Origin: Trypanosoma brucei gambiense DAL972
Lineage: Eukaryota; Euglenozoa; Kinetoplastea; Trypanosomatida; Trypanosomatidae
Direction: 5' to 3'
Length of the DNA: 64,000 nt
Assembly: GCF_000210295.1 (NCBI RefSeq)
Contig: NC_026744.1
Location: 124,001-188,000, forward strand
Shown: one piece after another, positions 1 through 9,217 of the stretch
How the letters are laid out: each line of letters opens with the position of its first letter
Numbering within the stretch: the stretch's first letter is position 1
Position numbers and translations under genes: made by a program
Notes under the pieces: generated by a model
The model's input: only the letters and a program-made list of their open reading frames with translations
Told to the model about the DNA's origin: nothing
The model's database searches: none

Positions 1-1598
1 TGCCCGCGTTCCACAGTCTGGACACATAAATCCTTTTCCGTCAGCGTCAGTACTTTAATGAAGCGGTTTCCCAGCCGCCTCTTAATCAATTCGGACGTAC
101 CCAGACTTTCATCAACCCGCAACACTTGCATCCAGAGCACACTTGCCATAAGAAACAGCTCTTGGTTCCCCAACAAACTGGTGATGTGTGTAAGAATGCC
201 GCAAAGAATCGCCCATTTTCCTGCAATCACGTCTGAGTCTAAATAAGTGACTAGCAGTGTGAGTGCGGCAACACAACATTGGGGACGCTTCAAGGCCGAG
301 AGAACAGAGGGCAACTCCTCAGGTTGTTCCCTCATGTCTCCCGACTTCAGCCAAACCTCAAATGACATCAACTGATCTTCAAAAAATGTTGATGGCTTGT
401 ACGTGTAGTTGGGATTTAGCACTAGATCTCGCGTCAGGAGGTCTGGTAGTTGACAAATAACATTCTCCAACGTGTAGTCCCAGAGGTCCCAAGCATGGTG
501 CAAGTGGGCTTCTTCGGGTATGGGTGGATGAGTTTGCGGTACGCAGCCAACCTCGCGTAGGAGCCGATCGGCCAGCAAGAAATTCCGAAACAGTACCATC
601 GTGGTTTCGTCCCGCCGAAATAACTTGCAATACAACGGGGAAGGCACGATGCACCAAGCGACAATGTCAGTCACAGCAGTCAAGATAAGCTGCAACTCAC
701 CCAAAGGTGTCCTTTCATCAGATATATCTCCAGGAACGTTGCGGATCATCTCCGCCGTCACGTGCGGCAGAAGATATTTTCTGTGCGAAAAATTTATATA
801 CCACTCCGAAGCCATTCTCAGCGGTGTGGTGAGAGAAGAGGTAAGAACATCCGCCGGGAGTTGTGGGTTCAAAGGAAGAAAGGCCCCCGCGCTGCAGGCG
901 CATATAAACATATCGTCCGGCCGGGTTTCATGCAAGCGTTCCTCACACCAGAACTTCAAAAGCGACCCAGCAGAATTACAGTCAAAAACGTACAACGTTG
1001 GAGAAGAGAGATGCTCCGCCATTTCAGCCAAACTAAGCGGAACATAACTTGTCCTCTTTTTATCAAACATCCATATCTCACCGTACCCTGTCGCACGGGG
1101 CATACCATGACCATTATAATGGAAAACTACAAGCTCCTCTCTCGCATCCAATCGGATATTGGCCATCCGCTTTTTGGCATCTTCCAGCTCCACTTCCACA
1201 GCCATACTGCTCACCGCACCCTGCAACTGTGAGTGATATTGTCTCTGTAACAATGCGGCAATACGCTCGCTCCCGCCGCCGGTAACGATATGCGGCATCC
1301 GTGCAATATATGGCTCCTCCCAACATTCAAGACGTGCACACGGATCGATTCTGGAAAAGTCAGGAGGGTCGTTCCCGTTGTTCAAACACAAAATTAAAAG
1401 AAGTCGCGGGCATCGCCTACCCCTCCCCCCGCGGTACCACTCCCTGTGTCCATCGATATCCTGAATGTCTTCTGACGATCGGCCCATATCAAAACCAGTG
1501 GACAGTGACGGTAAATGGTGAGGAGCAAACGCAGCCAACAATTCATTTACAAGAGCGCTCGTTGAGGAAGTCACACTCACACGCCGCCGGTTCCTCAT
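1..1598 (-). CDS. RAPTOR: Raptor (TORC1 scaffold), N-terminal part, runs off window
   Basis: A frame opens with ATG at 1598 and stays open for 532 codons to the left edge, so the C-terminal HEAT and WD40 parts lie outside. It carries the Raptor N-terminal conserved (caspase-like) domain. Residues 158-165 contain the HYNGHG block with the His, residues 205-211 the FDCNSAG block with the Cys, and residues 172-190 the GEIWMFDK...YVPLSL stretch between them. Further on come RTPLGELQ, an AW..VP.PL..KLFR block, FRNFLLADR near 340-350 and the FFEDQL..FEVWL block, all in the order known from Raptor of other eukaryotes. Raptor presents substrates to TOR kinase in TORC1 and controls growth. It is the last gene seen in the leftward unit, downstream of RPA2. 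Whether the caspase-like pair is catalytic is unknown; in other Raptors it is considered inactive. Identity is near certain; only the fragment is visible. Confidence 0.93.
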   Translation of the reverse strand, partial: MRNRRRVSVTSSTSALVNELLAAFAPHHLPSLSTGFDMGRSSEDIQDIDGHREWYRGGRGRRCPRLLLILCLNNGNDPPDFSRIDPCARLECWEEPYIARMPHIVTGGGSERIAALLQRQYHSQLQGAVSSMAVEVELEDAKKRMANIRLDAREELVVFHYNGHGMPRATGYGEIWMFDKKRTSYVPLSLAEMAEHLSSPTLYVFDCNSAGSLLKFWCEERLHETRPDDMFICACSAGAFLPLNPQLPADVLTSSLTTPLRMASEWYINFSHRKYLLPHVTAEMIRNVPGDISDERTPLGELQLILTAVTDIVAWCIVPSPLYCKLFRRDETTMVLFRNFLLADRLLREVGCVPQTHPPIPEEAHLHHAWDLWDYTLENVICQLPDLLTRDLVLNPNYTYKPSTFFEDQLMSFEVWLKSGDMREQPEELPSVLSALKRPQCCVAALTLLVTYLDSDVIAGKWAILCGILTHITSLLGNQELFLMASVLWMQVLRVDESLGTSELIKRRLGNRFIKVLTLTEKDLCVQTVERG

Positions 1599-2245
1599 AA
1601 TGCTCTGTATTGGTAAACGGGAAAAAACTACACGACACGGTGTTATAATACGTGTTCCACGCTTCGTTCAATTTCAATTTTATTATATTTTATTTGCATT
1701 TTCCGGGGAAAGAAGAAAAGGAGGAAAACGATAGAAACGCCTTGGTTCATTTTGCTCTATGGTACACCAAGTAACACCCACATTCTCTGAACCGTCCAAG
1801 CCTCGTGGAAGATGCGAAGAAGGTCCCATTATTAGAATAGTGTACGTACCACAGTTTTCAACTCCGTGCATGCATAGATGTACGGGTGTGTGCACCTGAG
1901 CAAAGATACACTTGTTTTTTTTCTTTTTAAATACGCCACATGCGCATCAAAACATACACGCCGGCACAACCCCAGGTATTGTCGGTGACAACATAGTTAC
2001 CTACTATCATTTCTTCTTAATTCGCTTCGTTACCTCTTCTCTAACATCACCCATTTACTCGTCTTAATATCGCAACTAGAGGAGTGGTGAAGAAGAGGGG
2101 TCATTAAAAGAAAAAAAAGCACCAATCCTCCACTTTCCGTTCATTCTTCCGTGTATCTCTTCCTTTTGTTCCTTTTTTTTTCGTGCATTCCGTCTCGTTG
2201 AAAATACTCAGTACAGATATTCGCATGCCTCTCTGAGTTGCCTCC
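1599..2245. other. Intergenic spacer (RPA2 3' UTR / Raptor 5' UTR)
   Basis: There is no convincing gene. On the minus strand it should contain the RPA2 3' UTR, its polyadenylation site and the Raptor splice acceptor. Purine-rich plus-strand stretches near 2085-2125 read as pyrimidine tracts on the coding strand. Confidence 0.6.
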
Positions 2246-5200
2246 TTACAAGGATGTTTCACTGGTCTTCAGCACAACTCGAATGCCGACGCTTGTAAGC
2301 TCCGTTGCCCAGAGACGAAGCACCTGCGGGATCTCAACGAAAGCTATTGTGTCATCTGTCTCGTGCAGACCTGCACTGCAGAATTTGCACGTTTTCCACG
2401 TTGAATATTCTGTTGCGTGTCGTTCGTAAATGGACAGCATAGAGCCGCACTCAACACAAATAAAAGCCTTCGTTTTATCGGACACATGAAGCAGCCTGTC
2501 GATAACGACCTCAGCCACACCGTGGGAAAGCAACGCATCACGCTCCATCTCACCGACGCGGACGCCACCGTGGCGCTTACGTCCCTTCACTGGTTGCCCT
2601 GTTTTCGTCACTGCTCGATGAGTGTGAGAATCTGTCCTGGCCCGCGCCTGCCACTTGTCACTTACCATGTGCCGCAAGCGCTGGTATCCCGAGATGCCTA
2701 CCAATACTTCAGCTTCGATTTCCTCCCCAGTTATGCCATCTATAAGTTTCTCACGGCCATATCGGTTGTAACCGAGTGCCTCAAGGGCGTCGCCAATCGT
2801 TTTAGCGGATCGGGGCTGCTCATCAATAACACTCCATGCACTATGATCGCACAACCGACCTTGGATACAGCCCAGCTTCGCACCCATCATCTCCAGCACC
2901 ATGCCTACTGTCATGCGGGAGGGGAAAGCATGAGGGTTGATAATAATGTCAGGCGTAATACCATCACGTGTGCTGAACGGTAAATCGTGAGAGCGTATGT
3001 CAAGGGGAAGTGTCCCCTTCTGTCCATGGCGCGAGGAAAATTTGTCACCGATAACAGGCGGGCGCGGGATACGGAACAAAACCAGCACACTGGTGGGGTC
3101 CGGTCCGTCATATGTTAGTGGAATGACGCTGTGGACCCATGCATCCTCACCTTTGTCAAAGTGCCTCCACTTCGTTATTTGGTGACGTGTGTATTCATAA
3201 GTCTTCTCATTGGTTAATGGGTCGATGTACTCAAAGCGCTTGGCACAACAATACACTGCACTGCTATCCCTCAACGACGGATATTTGTGATCGGTATCAA
3301 ACGAGAAATACGCCGTTGCATTGGGCACTGCACGCTTTTTTGGAAGGCCGTGACGATCCAACTCCGGTGTGAAGGGCTGCCCATCTGGAAGACAGTTGTG
3401 AAACACGAAGACATCGTTGCTGTCTCCTTTCCCACTGGCTTTTACGATCTTTGCAACGGTAACACCAGCATTAAGCATACCAAATTGTTTCGCTGTGCTG
3501 TTTAGTATCATGGCATCGTCCAAATCATAGCCTGTGTAGGCAAGGATGGCAACCACCGCATTAACTCCCAAGCTTACGTCATCTAGGCCAAAGTAATCCA
3601 TCGGGAGTGTACGACTAATATAACGTTGGGGATAGTACATGCGGAAGAGCTTCGCATCCCGTCGCCATGCCTGAGTTTGGAGTTGTGTACCAGCCGTCTG
3701 TTTTGACAATCCACACTGAAAAAGGTTACGGGGAGAACAGTTATGTTCAAAGAATGGAATCGTCGAGGAAGTGAAGCTCAATATGTTGAACCCGTTTTGT
3801 TCCATAAACTCGTACTTGCGTCTCAGTTGGTCAAAACCATCAAAAAGGTCGGAGGGGACGGCAGCAATGTCCCTCCACGACTGCTCCCAAGTACCTAGGT
3901 AAACGACAGGAAATGGAAGGTCGCCGCCGCGAGACGGCGACTCAATTTGCAGCACCGGGCGCATGAGTCTTCCGTACTGGTAAAATATGTACAACCCCAT
4001 TGGATCCTTGCTCCCAGGCGGTATGTAGACAACCTCCATAGTGTTTAGAGAACTTATACTGTCGCGCCTCACGATACCTGTGACACCCACAACTCCCCGG
4101 CTTCGTAATGCCTTCTTCTGTGTGAGAGCTTTGGAGGCACTCAGAGCCTCGTTAGGTGAGAGGTAACCCAGCAGCCTTCCTTCCAACCACACAGGAACGG
4201 TACCGACCAACTGATCCACACAGGAAATCAGTGATGTGGTATTCCTAACATTCTTTAGCTCTTCCTCAATGAAAGCCAGGAGAATTTTGTACTGGCTTGA
4301 CCCAACTCGAGGAGAGGCAGAAAGAACCGTGCTTATACTCAGGTGATTTAGGACACCGCAATCCTCGCCATCGGGGCTATGAACCATGCATATAAACCCG
4401 TAAGCCTCGCATGGGTACCTGCGCACATCACTCGAACGCATTTCTGCGATCGATTTACCACGATGTACGCACATGAGCTGCTCAAAGGACCGATAGAAGT
4501 TTAAGTGTTCCGTCATAACTGCCCAGCCAGCGGTTTGGGGAGAATAAAAATCTTCTTCACGGTCAAGGGCAAAGTTTCCCGTAAGAAGCAACCGATTGAG
4601 TGTAATAAGTGGATCAGGTCCATTGTTACGACAGCTGTATTCCAGTAACTGATTCAGCTTCTCAAGGGTATTGGCGGCTTCTCGTACTGGAGTTTCTGCC
4701 AAGCACATAGTGGCTTGAAATATCTCAGGGGAAAGTTGACCTGCCATACGAAAGGTCACTGCCCCCATGGTTTTCATCAATGACACCTCGAAAGCACCTA
4801 TTAGCACTTGCGAAACCGTGAACACCTCCTGATAAGCGAGCACGTCGTTCCCCTGGTTACCCGTTGCACCGTCATTAAAAACCAACAGCTGACGCAAGAT
4901 ACCAATTAATGCATCGAACTTCGCAGCTAGCTCCTCCTGGAGTCCAGTGGAAAGCCACTCCCTGATCTCTCGTGAGGTGGCTGTAGGGGGCAAATCCGGC
5001 GTAGCCTCAGCAGTATTCAAGTGCGGCAACATATGTCGTCGCAGCATGAACAAACCATACCAGGCGTCGTGCTGAGTGGCAAAAGAAGTGTGATACTGCG
5101 GGAGAAACCGAAAGATAAAGGATGACTCGTGGTACCGTCTGTACATCAGACCCACGACCGCTAAATAATCCAGGAAATTGTCGAGAGTACTGTACGGCAT

Positions 5201-6883
5201 CTGGCTATGGTGCTGCAAAAGTGCCTCCACACGCGCAGCATGAGGGCTTCTACCGTTGGTGAGGCCAATGGTAAGAAGCTTGTATATATCCAGCGAAGTC
5301 CGATGCCGGGTGTTCAGGGCAGATAATACCAATAGGGCCGGGATATTCCACACGACCCTCCGTGCGAAGGTAAAGATCACCTCACCCTTGGTTGCATAGT
5401 AGAAGTAGTTTTGGACGGTTAAACCACTCGGACGCTTGCAACGGATAATTACCGCCCTCGGAGAAAAGAAAGAATCCACGGTCGCAAACCGCTCACGCTC
5501 GATATTAAGAGGAACATTGCAGCGCTGTAGAATGAGGTTCCGTAGAATACGCTCACCACCGCGCAAAACGAAATAACCGCCTACCTCCTTTTGCTCCTCT
5601 AAGGCACGAAAGTGATCAAGTCGCTGGTTCACACCGCGGAGGGCGCAGCGAGCACCCAATACCATCTCCGGTAACTCTCCCAGGGATAACCACAACTCGT
5701 ACTTACTGGGTGCAAGGGTGGCAAAACGCTCATGATCAGAAGGGGCAATCCCTTGTTGGCGCATGAGAATCAAGAATTCTGGCATAAGATTATATATCAA
5801 CTGCGTCTTCGTTCGAGAGACTGATCCATCTCCCTTGGCAACGAACTTAAAACCCACCCGCACATGGCAAGGTTGGGAATATGTCTCACTCCGAATGCGA
5901 CAGTATTGCGGAGACGCAAAAGGAAGGCACGCATAAACTGTTCGATCATGTATTGCTTGCGCCTCCTCAATCACCGTCGACTCCTTCACTCGCTTTGCAT
6001 CAATAATTGACTGCAAACTTTGAACCCCAGTACCGGCTCGTGAGAATATATCCCCTTCGTCGTGATCCCACTTATCCCTTATTCTTTCCAATTCCTCCTT
6101 AGCTTCTCTTAAACGGCCACGAATAACCTCGAATTCGAGAGACTGCATCCTGTGATGTTCGTTATTGCTACTGTCTTCCTCCGCCCCAAGGGTTAGATCG
6201 GCTTTGTCAACACGAGACTTGAGCCTGGCCAAGTTGTGAAGGGCATGCTGAATCACCAACCTAGCAGAACGCCCAGGTCGAACTCCGATGGCGACATCGA
6301 CAATGAACACTGACAGAAGTCCAATCGCATTGGCAGGTTGTTGAGAATCATTTATTACTGAAGAGAAAAGGAAACCCTCGTTTTTCAATTCTTGTAAAAA
6401 CTCTGGCACGCGCTGCTCTGCAAAGGCATCAAATTCGGCCACATGAGGAGAAACCAGGTCAGCAAGTAGTTTCAAAGATCCAGCGCTCTCCATATCTGAT
6501 GGCGCACCGGATAGCAACCCTACTAAGTTCTCCAACTCGCGATGTGTATCTTGGAGCTGGTGATACGCAAGACCCTCGTACACAGCTTCGCTTCGGTCCA
6601 TCGCTTGTTCACATTCGGAAATAATGGTCGATGCCTCTCCCAGAAGAGCATTCGCGTGCCCTCTGATATAATCAAGGTGCTTTGGTGCACCGACTTTGGA
6701 TTTTGCGACTACACGGGGGTTGTACTCAAGCTTCAGTACTCGCTTGCGTAGTCCCTCGAAGAAACTCAGCAGCCGGTCACCACCGGTTGTGTCGAGCTTC
6801 GACGTGTGACGATGGCGCTCACCAAGATAGCGCAGCCGCGCTATGGAGCAGCGCACAAGTTTGAGCCTCTCCATTGCGGTCAT
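2246..6883 (-). CDS. RPA2: RNA polymerase I second-largest subunit
   Basis: A 1545-residue protein of the RNA polymerase beta/RPB2 family. The C-terminal half has GDKFSSRHGQKG, the INPHAFPSRMTVGM block (the 'AFPSRMT' form is typical of Pol I rather than Pol II or III) and a terminal four-cysteine zinc motif (CVEC...CKFC) about 60 residues from the end. The protobrus and lobe regions are recognisable, for example GGYFVLRGGERILRNL. Roughly the first 170 residues, plus a coiled-coil-rich insertion after them, have no counterpart in yeast RPA135. This agrees with the known unique N-terminal extension of trypanosome RPA2. In T. brucei Pol I makes rRNA and also VSG and procyclin mRNA, in the nucleolus and expression-site body. 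The frame extends 24 codons upstream but only to a GTG, so the first ATG (6883; next 6874) is taken as the start. The 5' end is discussed as a finding because of an upstream ORF in another frame. Confidence 0.94.
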   Translation of the reverse strand: MTAMERLKLVRCSIARLRYLGERHRHTSKLDTTGGDRLLSFFEGLRKRVLKLEYNPRVVAKSKVGAPKHLDYIRGHANALLGEASTIISECEQAMDRSEAVYEGLAYHQLQDTHRELENLVGLLSGAPSDMESAGSLKLLADLVSPHVAEFDAFAEQRVPEFLQELKNEGFLFSSVINDSQQPANAIGLLSVFIVDVAIGVRPGRSARLVIQHALHNLARLKSRVDKADLTLGAEEDSSNNEHHRMQSLEFEVIRGRLREAKEELERIRDKWDHDEGDIFSRAGTGVQSLQSIIDAKRVKESTVIEEAQAIHDRTVYACLPFASPQYCRIRSETYSQPCHVRVGFKFVAKGDGSVSRTKTQLIYNLMPEFLILMRQQGIAPSDHERFATLAPSKYELWLSLGELPEMVLGARCALRGVNQRLDHFRALEEQKEVGGYFVLRGGERILRNLILQRCNVPLNIERERFATVDSFFSPRAVIIRCKRPSGLTVQNYFYYATKGEVIFTFARRVVWNIPALLVLSALNTRHRTSLDIYKLLTIGLTNGRSPHAARVEALLQHHSQMPYSTLDNFLDYLAVVGLMYRRYHESSFIFRFLPQYHTSFATQHDAWYGLFMLRRHMLPHLNTAEATPDLPPTATSREIREWLSTGLQEELAAKFDALIGILRQLLVFNDGATGNQGNDVLAYQEVFTVSQVLIGAFEVSLMKTMGAVTFRMAGQLSPEIFQATMCLAETPVREAANTLEKLNQLLEYSCRNNGPDPLITLNRLLLTGNFALDREEDFYSPQTAGWAVMTEHLNFYRSFEQLMCVHRGKSIAEMRSSDVRRYPCEAYGFICMVHSPDGEDCGVLNHLSISTVLSASPRVGSSQYKILLAFIEEELKNVRNTTSLISCVDQLVGTVPVWLEGRLLGYLSPNEALSASKALTQKKALRSRGVVGVTGIVRRDSISSLNTMEVVYIPPGSKDPMGLYIFYQYGRLMRPVLQIESPSRGGDLPFPVVYLGTWEQSWRDIAAVPSDLFDGFDQLRRKYEFMEQNGFNILSFTSSTIPFFEHNCSPRNLFQCGLSKQTAGTQLQTQAWRRDAKLFRMYYPQRYISRTLPMDYFGLDDVSLGVNAVVAILAYTGYDLDDAMILNSTAKQFGMLNAGVTVAKIVKASGKGDSNDVFVFHNCLPDGQPFTPELDRHGLPKKRAVPNATAYFSFDTDHKYPSLRDSSAVYCCAKRFEYIDPLTNEKTYEYTRHQITKWRHFDKGEDAWVHSVIPLTYDGPDPTSVLVLFRIPRPPVIGDKFSSRHGQKGTLPLDIRSHDLPFSTRDGITPDIIINPHAFPSRMTVGMVLEMMGAKLGCIQGRLCDHSAWSVIDEQPRSAKTIGDALEALGYNRYGREKLIDGITGEEIEAEVLVGISGYQRLRHMVSDKWQARARTDSHTHRAVTKTGQPVKGRKRHGGVRVGEMERDALLSHGVAEVVIDRLLHVSDKTKAFICVECGSMLSIYERHATEYSTWKTCKFCSAGLHETDDTIAFVEIPQVLRLWATELTSVGIRVVLKTSETSL

Positions 6884-7424
6884 TGGTTCCGAAGGATTCT
6901 TCACGTAATCGTACTGCTGCCGTCTCTGCCTAGAAATGCCGAGAGGATGTCCCACTGCGGGTCGATGTTACTGTCTCACCGGCGGTTGACGCATGCGACC
7001 CGGAAGCCGAACGTACAACGGAATTCTTTGTTGACATGTTTGCACGCTTCACGCCTTCCACAACTTATTCTGTTAGCATTACGAGGATGAAGAAGAGGGA
7101 GAAAGTGCATAGCATGTGCAAAGCGACCCGGCAGGGCCACAAGGACCGCTTCAACCGGAAATAGCATGAATGTGAAAAATGACAATAGAGGGGGGAAACA
7201 GCAAGACCTGTGCTGCAAGCAGCGCGGCAGATTCTCCCCTCTCTTTGAATCAGCGCGCCCGCACCCCCAAAACGAGCAGCAAGGAAATATACCAACAAAT
7301 AAGATGAAGACATGTGAATGTGCGTCGCAACAACCTCACAACTGGGTAACTGTTTACGGAAAACGAACTTCAAATTATCCTGACGAAGTAAAGACCCAGC
7401 CACCCAGGCAACCTCCTGAGGCCA
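6884..7424. other. Intergenic spacer between PPR-like gene and RPA2
   Basis: On the minus strand this holds the 3' UTR of the PPR-like gene and the RPA2 leader, with the acceptor candidate at 7071-7070. Longer frames on either strand open only with non-ATG codons or lack a plausible acceptor. Nothing else was recognised apart from the upstream ORF. Confidence 0.6.
6930..7037 (-). other. Upstream ORF (35 codons) or frameshifted N-terminus of RPA2
   Basis: An ATG at 7037 opens 35 codons rich in Ser and Thr and stops at TAG 6932-6930, 46 bases before the RPA2 ATG and in a different frame. It lies downstream of a good splice acceptor (AG 7071-7070, preceded by a pyrimidine-rich stretch up to about 7100). 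A second AG (6931-6930, or 6927-6926) would remove it from the mRNA. It may be a uORF, an unused leader, or the true N-terminus if a base has been lost between 6930 and 6960. Confidence 0.4.
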
Positions 7425-8327
7425 CTAAATACCATAGTTGAACAGGTGGAGGGCACCGATGGTACAAATGGCAGTGAATATAGAGTTTATTGCAGCCCAA
7501 TTGTATCGAATAAAAACACCAAACACGTAAAATATTCGAGGCACGTCGATAAAACAAAGCTTTTGAAGTCGACCGCCCTCTGCATCGCGCATAAACTGCT
7601 CTAATTTTAGGTGCGTTTCCACATCCTCTTTGGAGCGAATCATACGAAAAATGGGTGCATAAGTAACAAATGTACGACGAATCCCCTTCGCTTTCATCTC
7701 CGACACTACATCGAGAGCCTTCTCGAACTCATCATGCAAGCAGTAGGCCCGCACCATTTGGTTGGTTAGCTCTCGCTGCACTACTTTAGGTTGGGCGACA
7801 GAGCAGTCCATCAGCTCATCGTACAGCTCCTCCGCCATATGCAGAGACATCTTCCCTCGTTCGACATCATATGCCAGCAAGCTGAAAAGAGGAACGAGGT
7901 GATGGGCGCCAAGCGTCGACAAAATGTGTTGATTTTTGCGGATACCATCCTCGTGGAACCAAAGCATGTGAAGCGACGGGCGAACTGGTGCATGTAATAA
8001 ATGTTTTTCAAGGAAATCTTCGGCGTTACGAATACCAAGGGCCAGCTGAGACAGCGTCATTTCTACTTGGCGCTCCACACGTTGAAGCGCTATGGCATTT
8101 TCGATCTGTACAATTTGGTCTAAGCGGTTGTACAATACGGGCGGCAGAGTGACGTTGGTCCCGATCGCTCTCAGTGGCCGCTGAGGGCGCATCATCTTGT
8201 AATGATTGTAGGCAGGTTTCACTGATAGCATACCTCCAATAAAACTCGGCGTCACAGGATAGCAACCAACACCCATCCACGGTTTAACATCCATCCGACC
8301 ACGGAACGTCATAGCACTGGCTCGCAT
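7425..8327 (-). CDS. PPR-like protein with C-terminal membrane anchor
   Basis: A 300-residue protein. Residues about 187-220 read as a pentatricopeptide-type helical hairpin (…MVRAYCLHDEFEKALDVV followed by SEMKAKGI and a T-Y pair), and helical pairs around 140-175 (LFSLLAYDVERG, AEELYDELMDC) may be further, weaker repeats. The last 25 residues contain one hydrophobic segment (277-297, ending LHLFNYGI), so the protein looks tail-anchored. PPR proteins of kinetoplastids act on mitochondrial RNA, and a mitochondrial location is plausible here but only inferred. The repeats are too few for an RNA-binding array. The ATG at 8327 follows a clean acceptor (AG 8343-8342 after a pyrimidine tract at about 8349-8375), giving a 14-base leader. 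I do not recognise a named gene. Confidence 0.8.
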   Translation of the reverse strand: MRASAMTFRGRMDVKPWMGVGCYPVTPSFIGGMLSVKPAYNHYKMMRPQRPLRAIGTNVTLPPVLYNRLDQIVQIENAIALQRVERQVEMTLSQLALGIRNAEDFLEKHLLHAPVRPSLHMLWFHEDGIRKNQHILSTLGAHHLVPLFSLLAYDVERGKMSLHMAEELYDELMDCSVAQPKVVQRELTNQMVRAYCLHDEFEKALDVVSEMKAKGIRRTFVTYAPIFRMIRSKEDVETHLKLEQFMRDAEGGRLQKLCFIDVPRIFYVFGVFIRYNWAAINSIFTAICTIGALHLFNYGI

Positions 8328-8341
8328 CTCACCGTTTTAAA

Positions 8342-8376
8342 CTGTAACAAGAGCGAAAGGAAAGGAAAACCGCAGT
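8342..8376 (-). promoter_or_regulatory. Predicted spliced-leader acceptor for the PPR-like gene
   Basis: On the minus strand a pyrimidine tract (ggttttcctttcctttcgct) leads to an AG at 8343-8342, 14 bases before the ATG at 8327. This is the usual trypanosome trans-splice arrangement and fixes the start. Confidence 0.6.
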
Positions 8377-8590
8377 ACAGAGTGAACACAATAGTAGTTG
8401 TTCATTCGATCGCATTACTCAAGACCAGGCGGGAACTATAGTAACCACACCGGACCTCGGTCATTCCCCACACCCCCCACGCCCTTATTGTGCTCTTCAC
8501 CTCTTAAAACCAGATACCCACACATGCGGCAGTCAGCCACAATCGATTATCATCACTGCAAAAATAACAAAAAGAGACTTTACCCCAGCA

Positions 8591-9010
8591 CTATATTGCA
8601 GGAACTTTTCGTGTTTCAACTTCGGACTGCAACAACTCAGCCAATGCGTCCGCCTCATCGTAAGTTTCGATCATTGCCTGTGCAAGAGACAAGGCCTCAG
8701 TGTTCAACAGCTCAATGTCGCGGTCTAACGATGCTACAGGATCATCGGGTAATGCCCTGATAGCACCCTCCAGTGCCGCGAAATGTCTTTCAAGCTCATC
8801 TGCTATCCTGCCAACACGCTGCCTCTCCGCATTATGTTCCCGTTCTAACTGGTACACCTCCGTATCAACCAACTCAATGCTACTATTTTTCCCGGCCACA
8901 TCTGCCGTGAAACGCGGATGAGCGTCATCGACAGTTTCAAGTAACGCATTATACATCGCTCCAACGCAGTGCATCAACGCGGCCTCAGCCTCGACAACCG
9001 GGCCTGACAT
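8591..9010 (-). CDS. Small coiled-coil protein, possible Mediator subunit MED21-like
   Basis: A 139-residue acidic, helical protein without membrane segments. The second half has the pattern of MED21/SRB7: a short helix ending in 'ALPDD' (compare the SLP..E element of MED21), then two amphipathic helices rich in Leu and Glu. Trypanosomes have a divergent Mediator complex, so a MED21-type hinge subunit is possible, but this rests on a weak pattern match. The frame could be extended by 54 codons upstream. However, an excellent pyrimidine tract (about 9015-9040) with AG at 9014-9013 sits inside that extension, so the ATG at 9010 is chosen. The leader would be only 2 bases, or 36 bases if the AG at 9048-9047 is used. 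It lies between an AN1 zinc-finger gene and the PPR-like gene. Other coiled-coil proteins of this size remain possible. Confidence 0.75.
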   Translation of the reverse strand: MSGPVVEAEAALMHCVGAMYNALLETVDDAHPRFTADVAGKNSSIELVDTEVYQLEREHNAERQRVGRIADELERHFAALEGAIRALPDDPVASLDRDIELLNTEALSLAQAMIETYDEADALAELLQSEVETRKVPAI

Positions 9011-9012
9011 AA

Positions 9013-9048
9013 CTGGACAGAAAAAGAAAAGAAGAATTATTAGAGACT
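9013..9048 (-). promoter_or_regulatory. Predicted spliced-leader acceptors deciding the MED21-like start
   Basis: Two AGs (9048-9047 and 9014-9013) flank a strong pyrimidine tract. Both lie downstream of an in-frame ATG at 9172, so the longer hydrophobic N-terminal extension would not be in the mRNA. Confidence 0.6.
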
Positions 9049-9217
9049 GTGGGAAAAATCGAGGAGTCACGTAAAGCGCGGCGAAAACACATACTCGAGA
9101 AAGAAACAGATGTAGGTAAGTGTATGCACACACGTACGCGTGCCTGTGAGTACAACACGAAAAAATTGTCAAGAGGGAAATGTGTGTTCGATAAACAATC
9201 GCGAAACTCTTTGCTCT

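Noticed and set aside
601..1285. Plus-strand frames opposite Raptor
   Set aside because: Shadows of the Raptor coding strand, against the direction of the unit.
6884..6955. 24-residue N-terminal extension of RPA2
   Set aside because: It starts with GTG; no in-frame ATG occurs before the upstream TAA. It could be coding only if there is a frameshift.
7065..7403. 112-codon minus-strand frame between the PPR-like gene and RPA2
   Set aside because: Starts with GTG, overlaps the RPA2 splice signal, no family signal.
9011..9172. 54-residue hydrophobic extension of the MED21-like protein
   Set aside because: A pyrimidine tract and two AGs lie within it, so it reads as leader and intergenic sequence.
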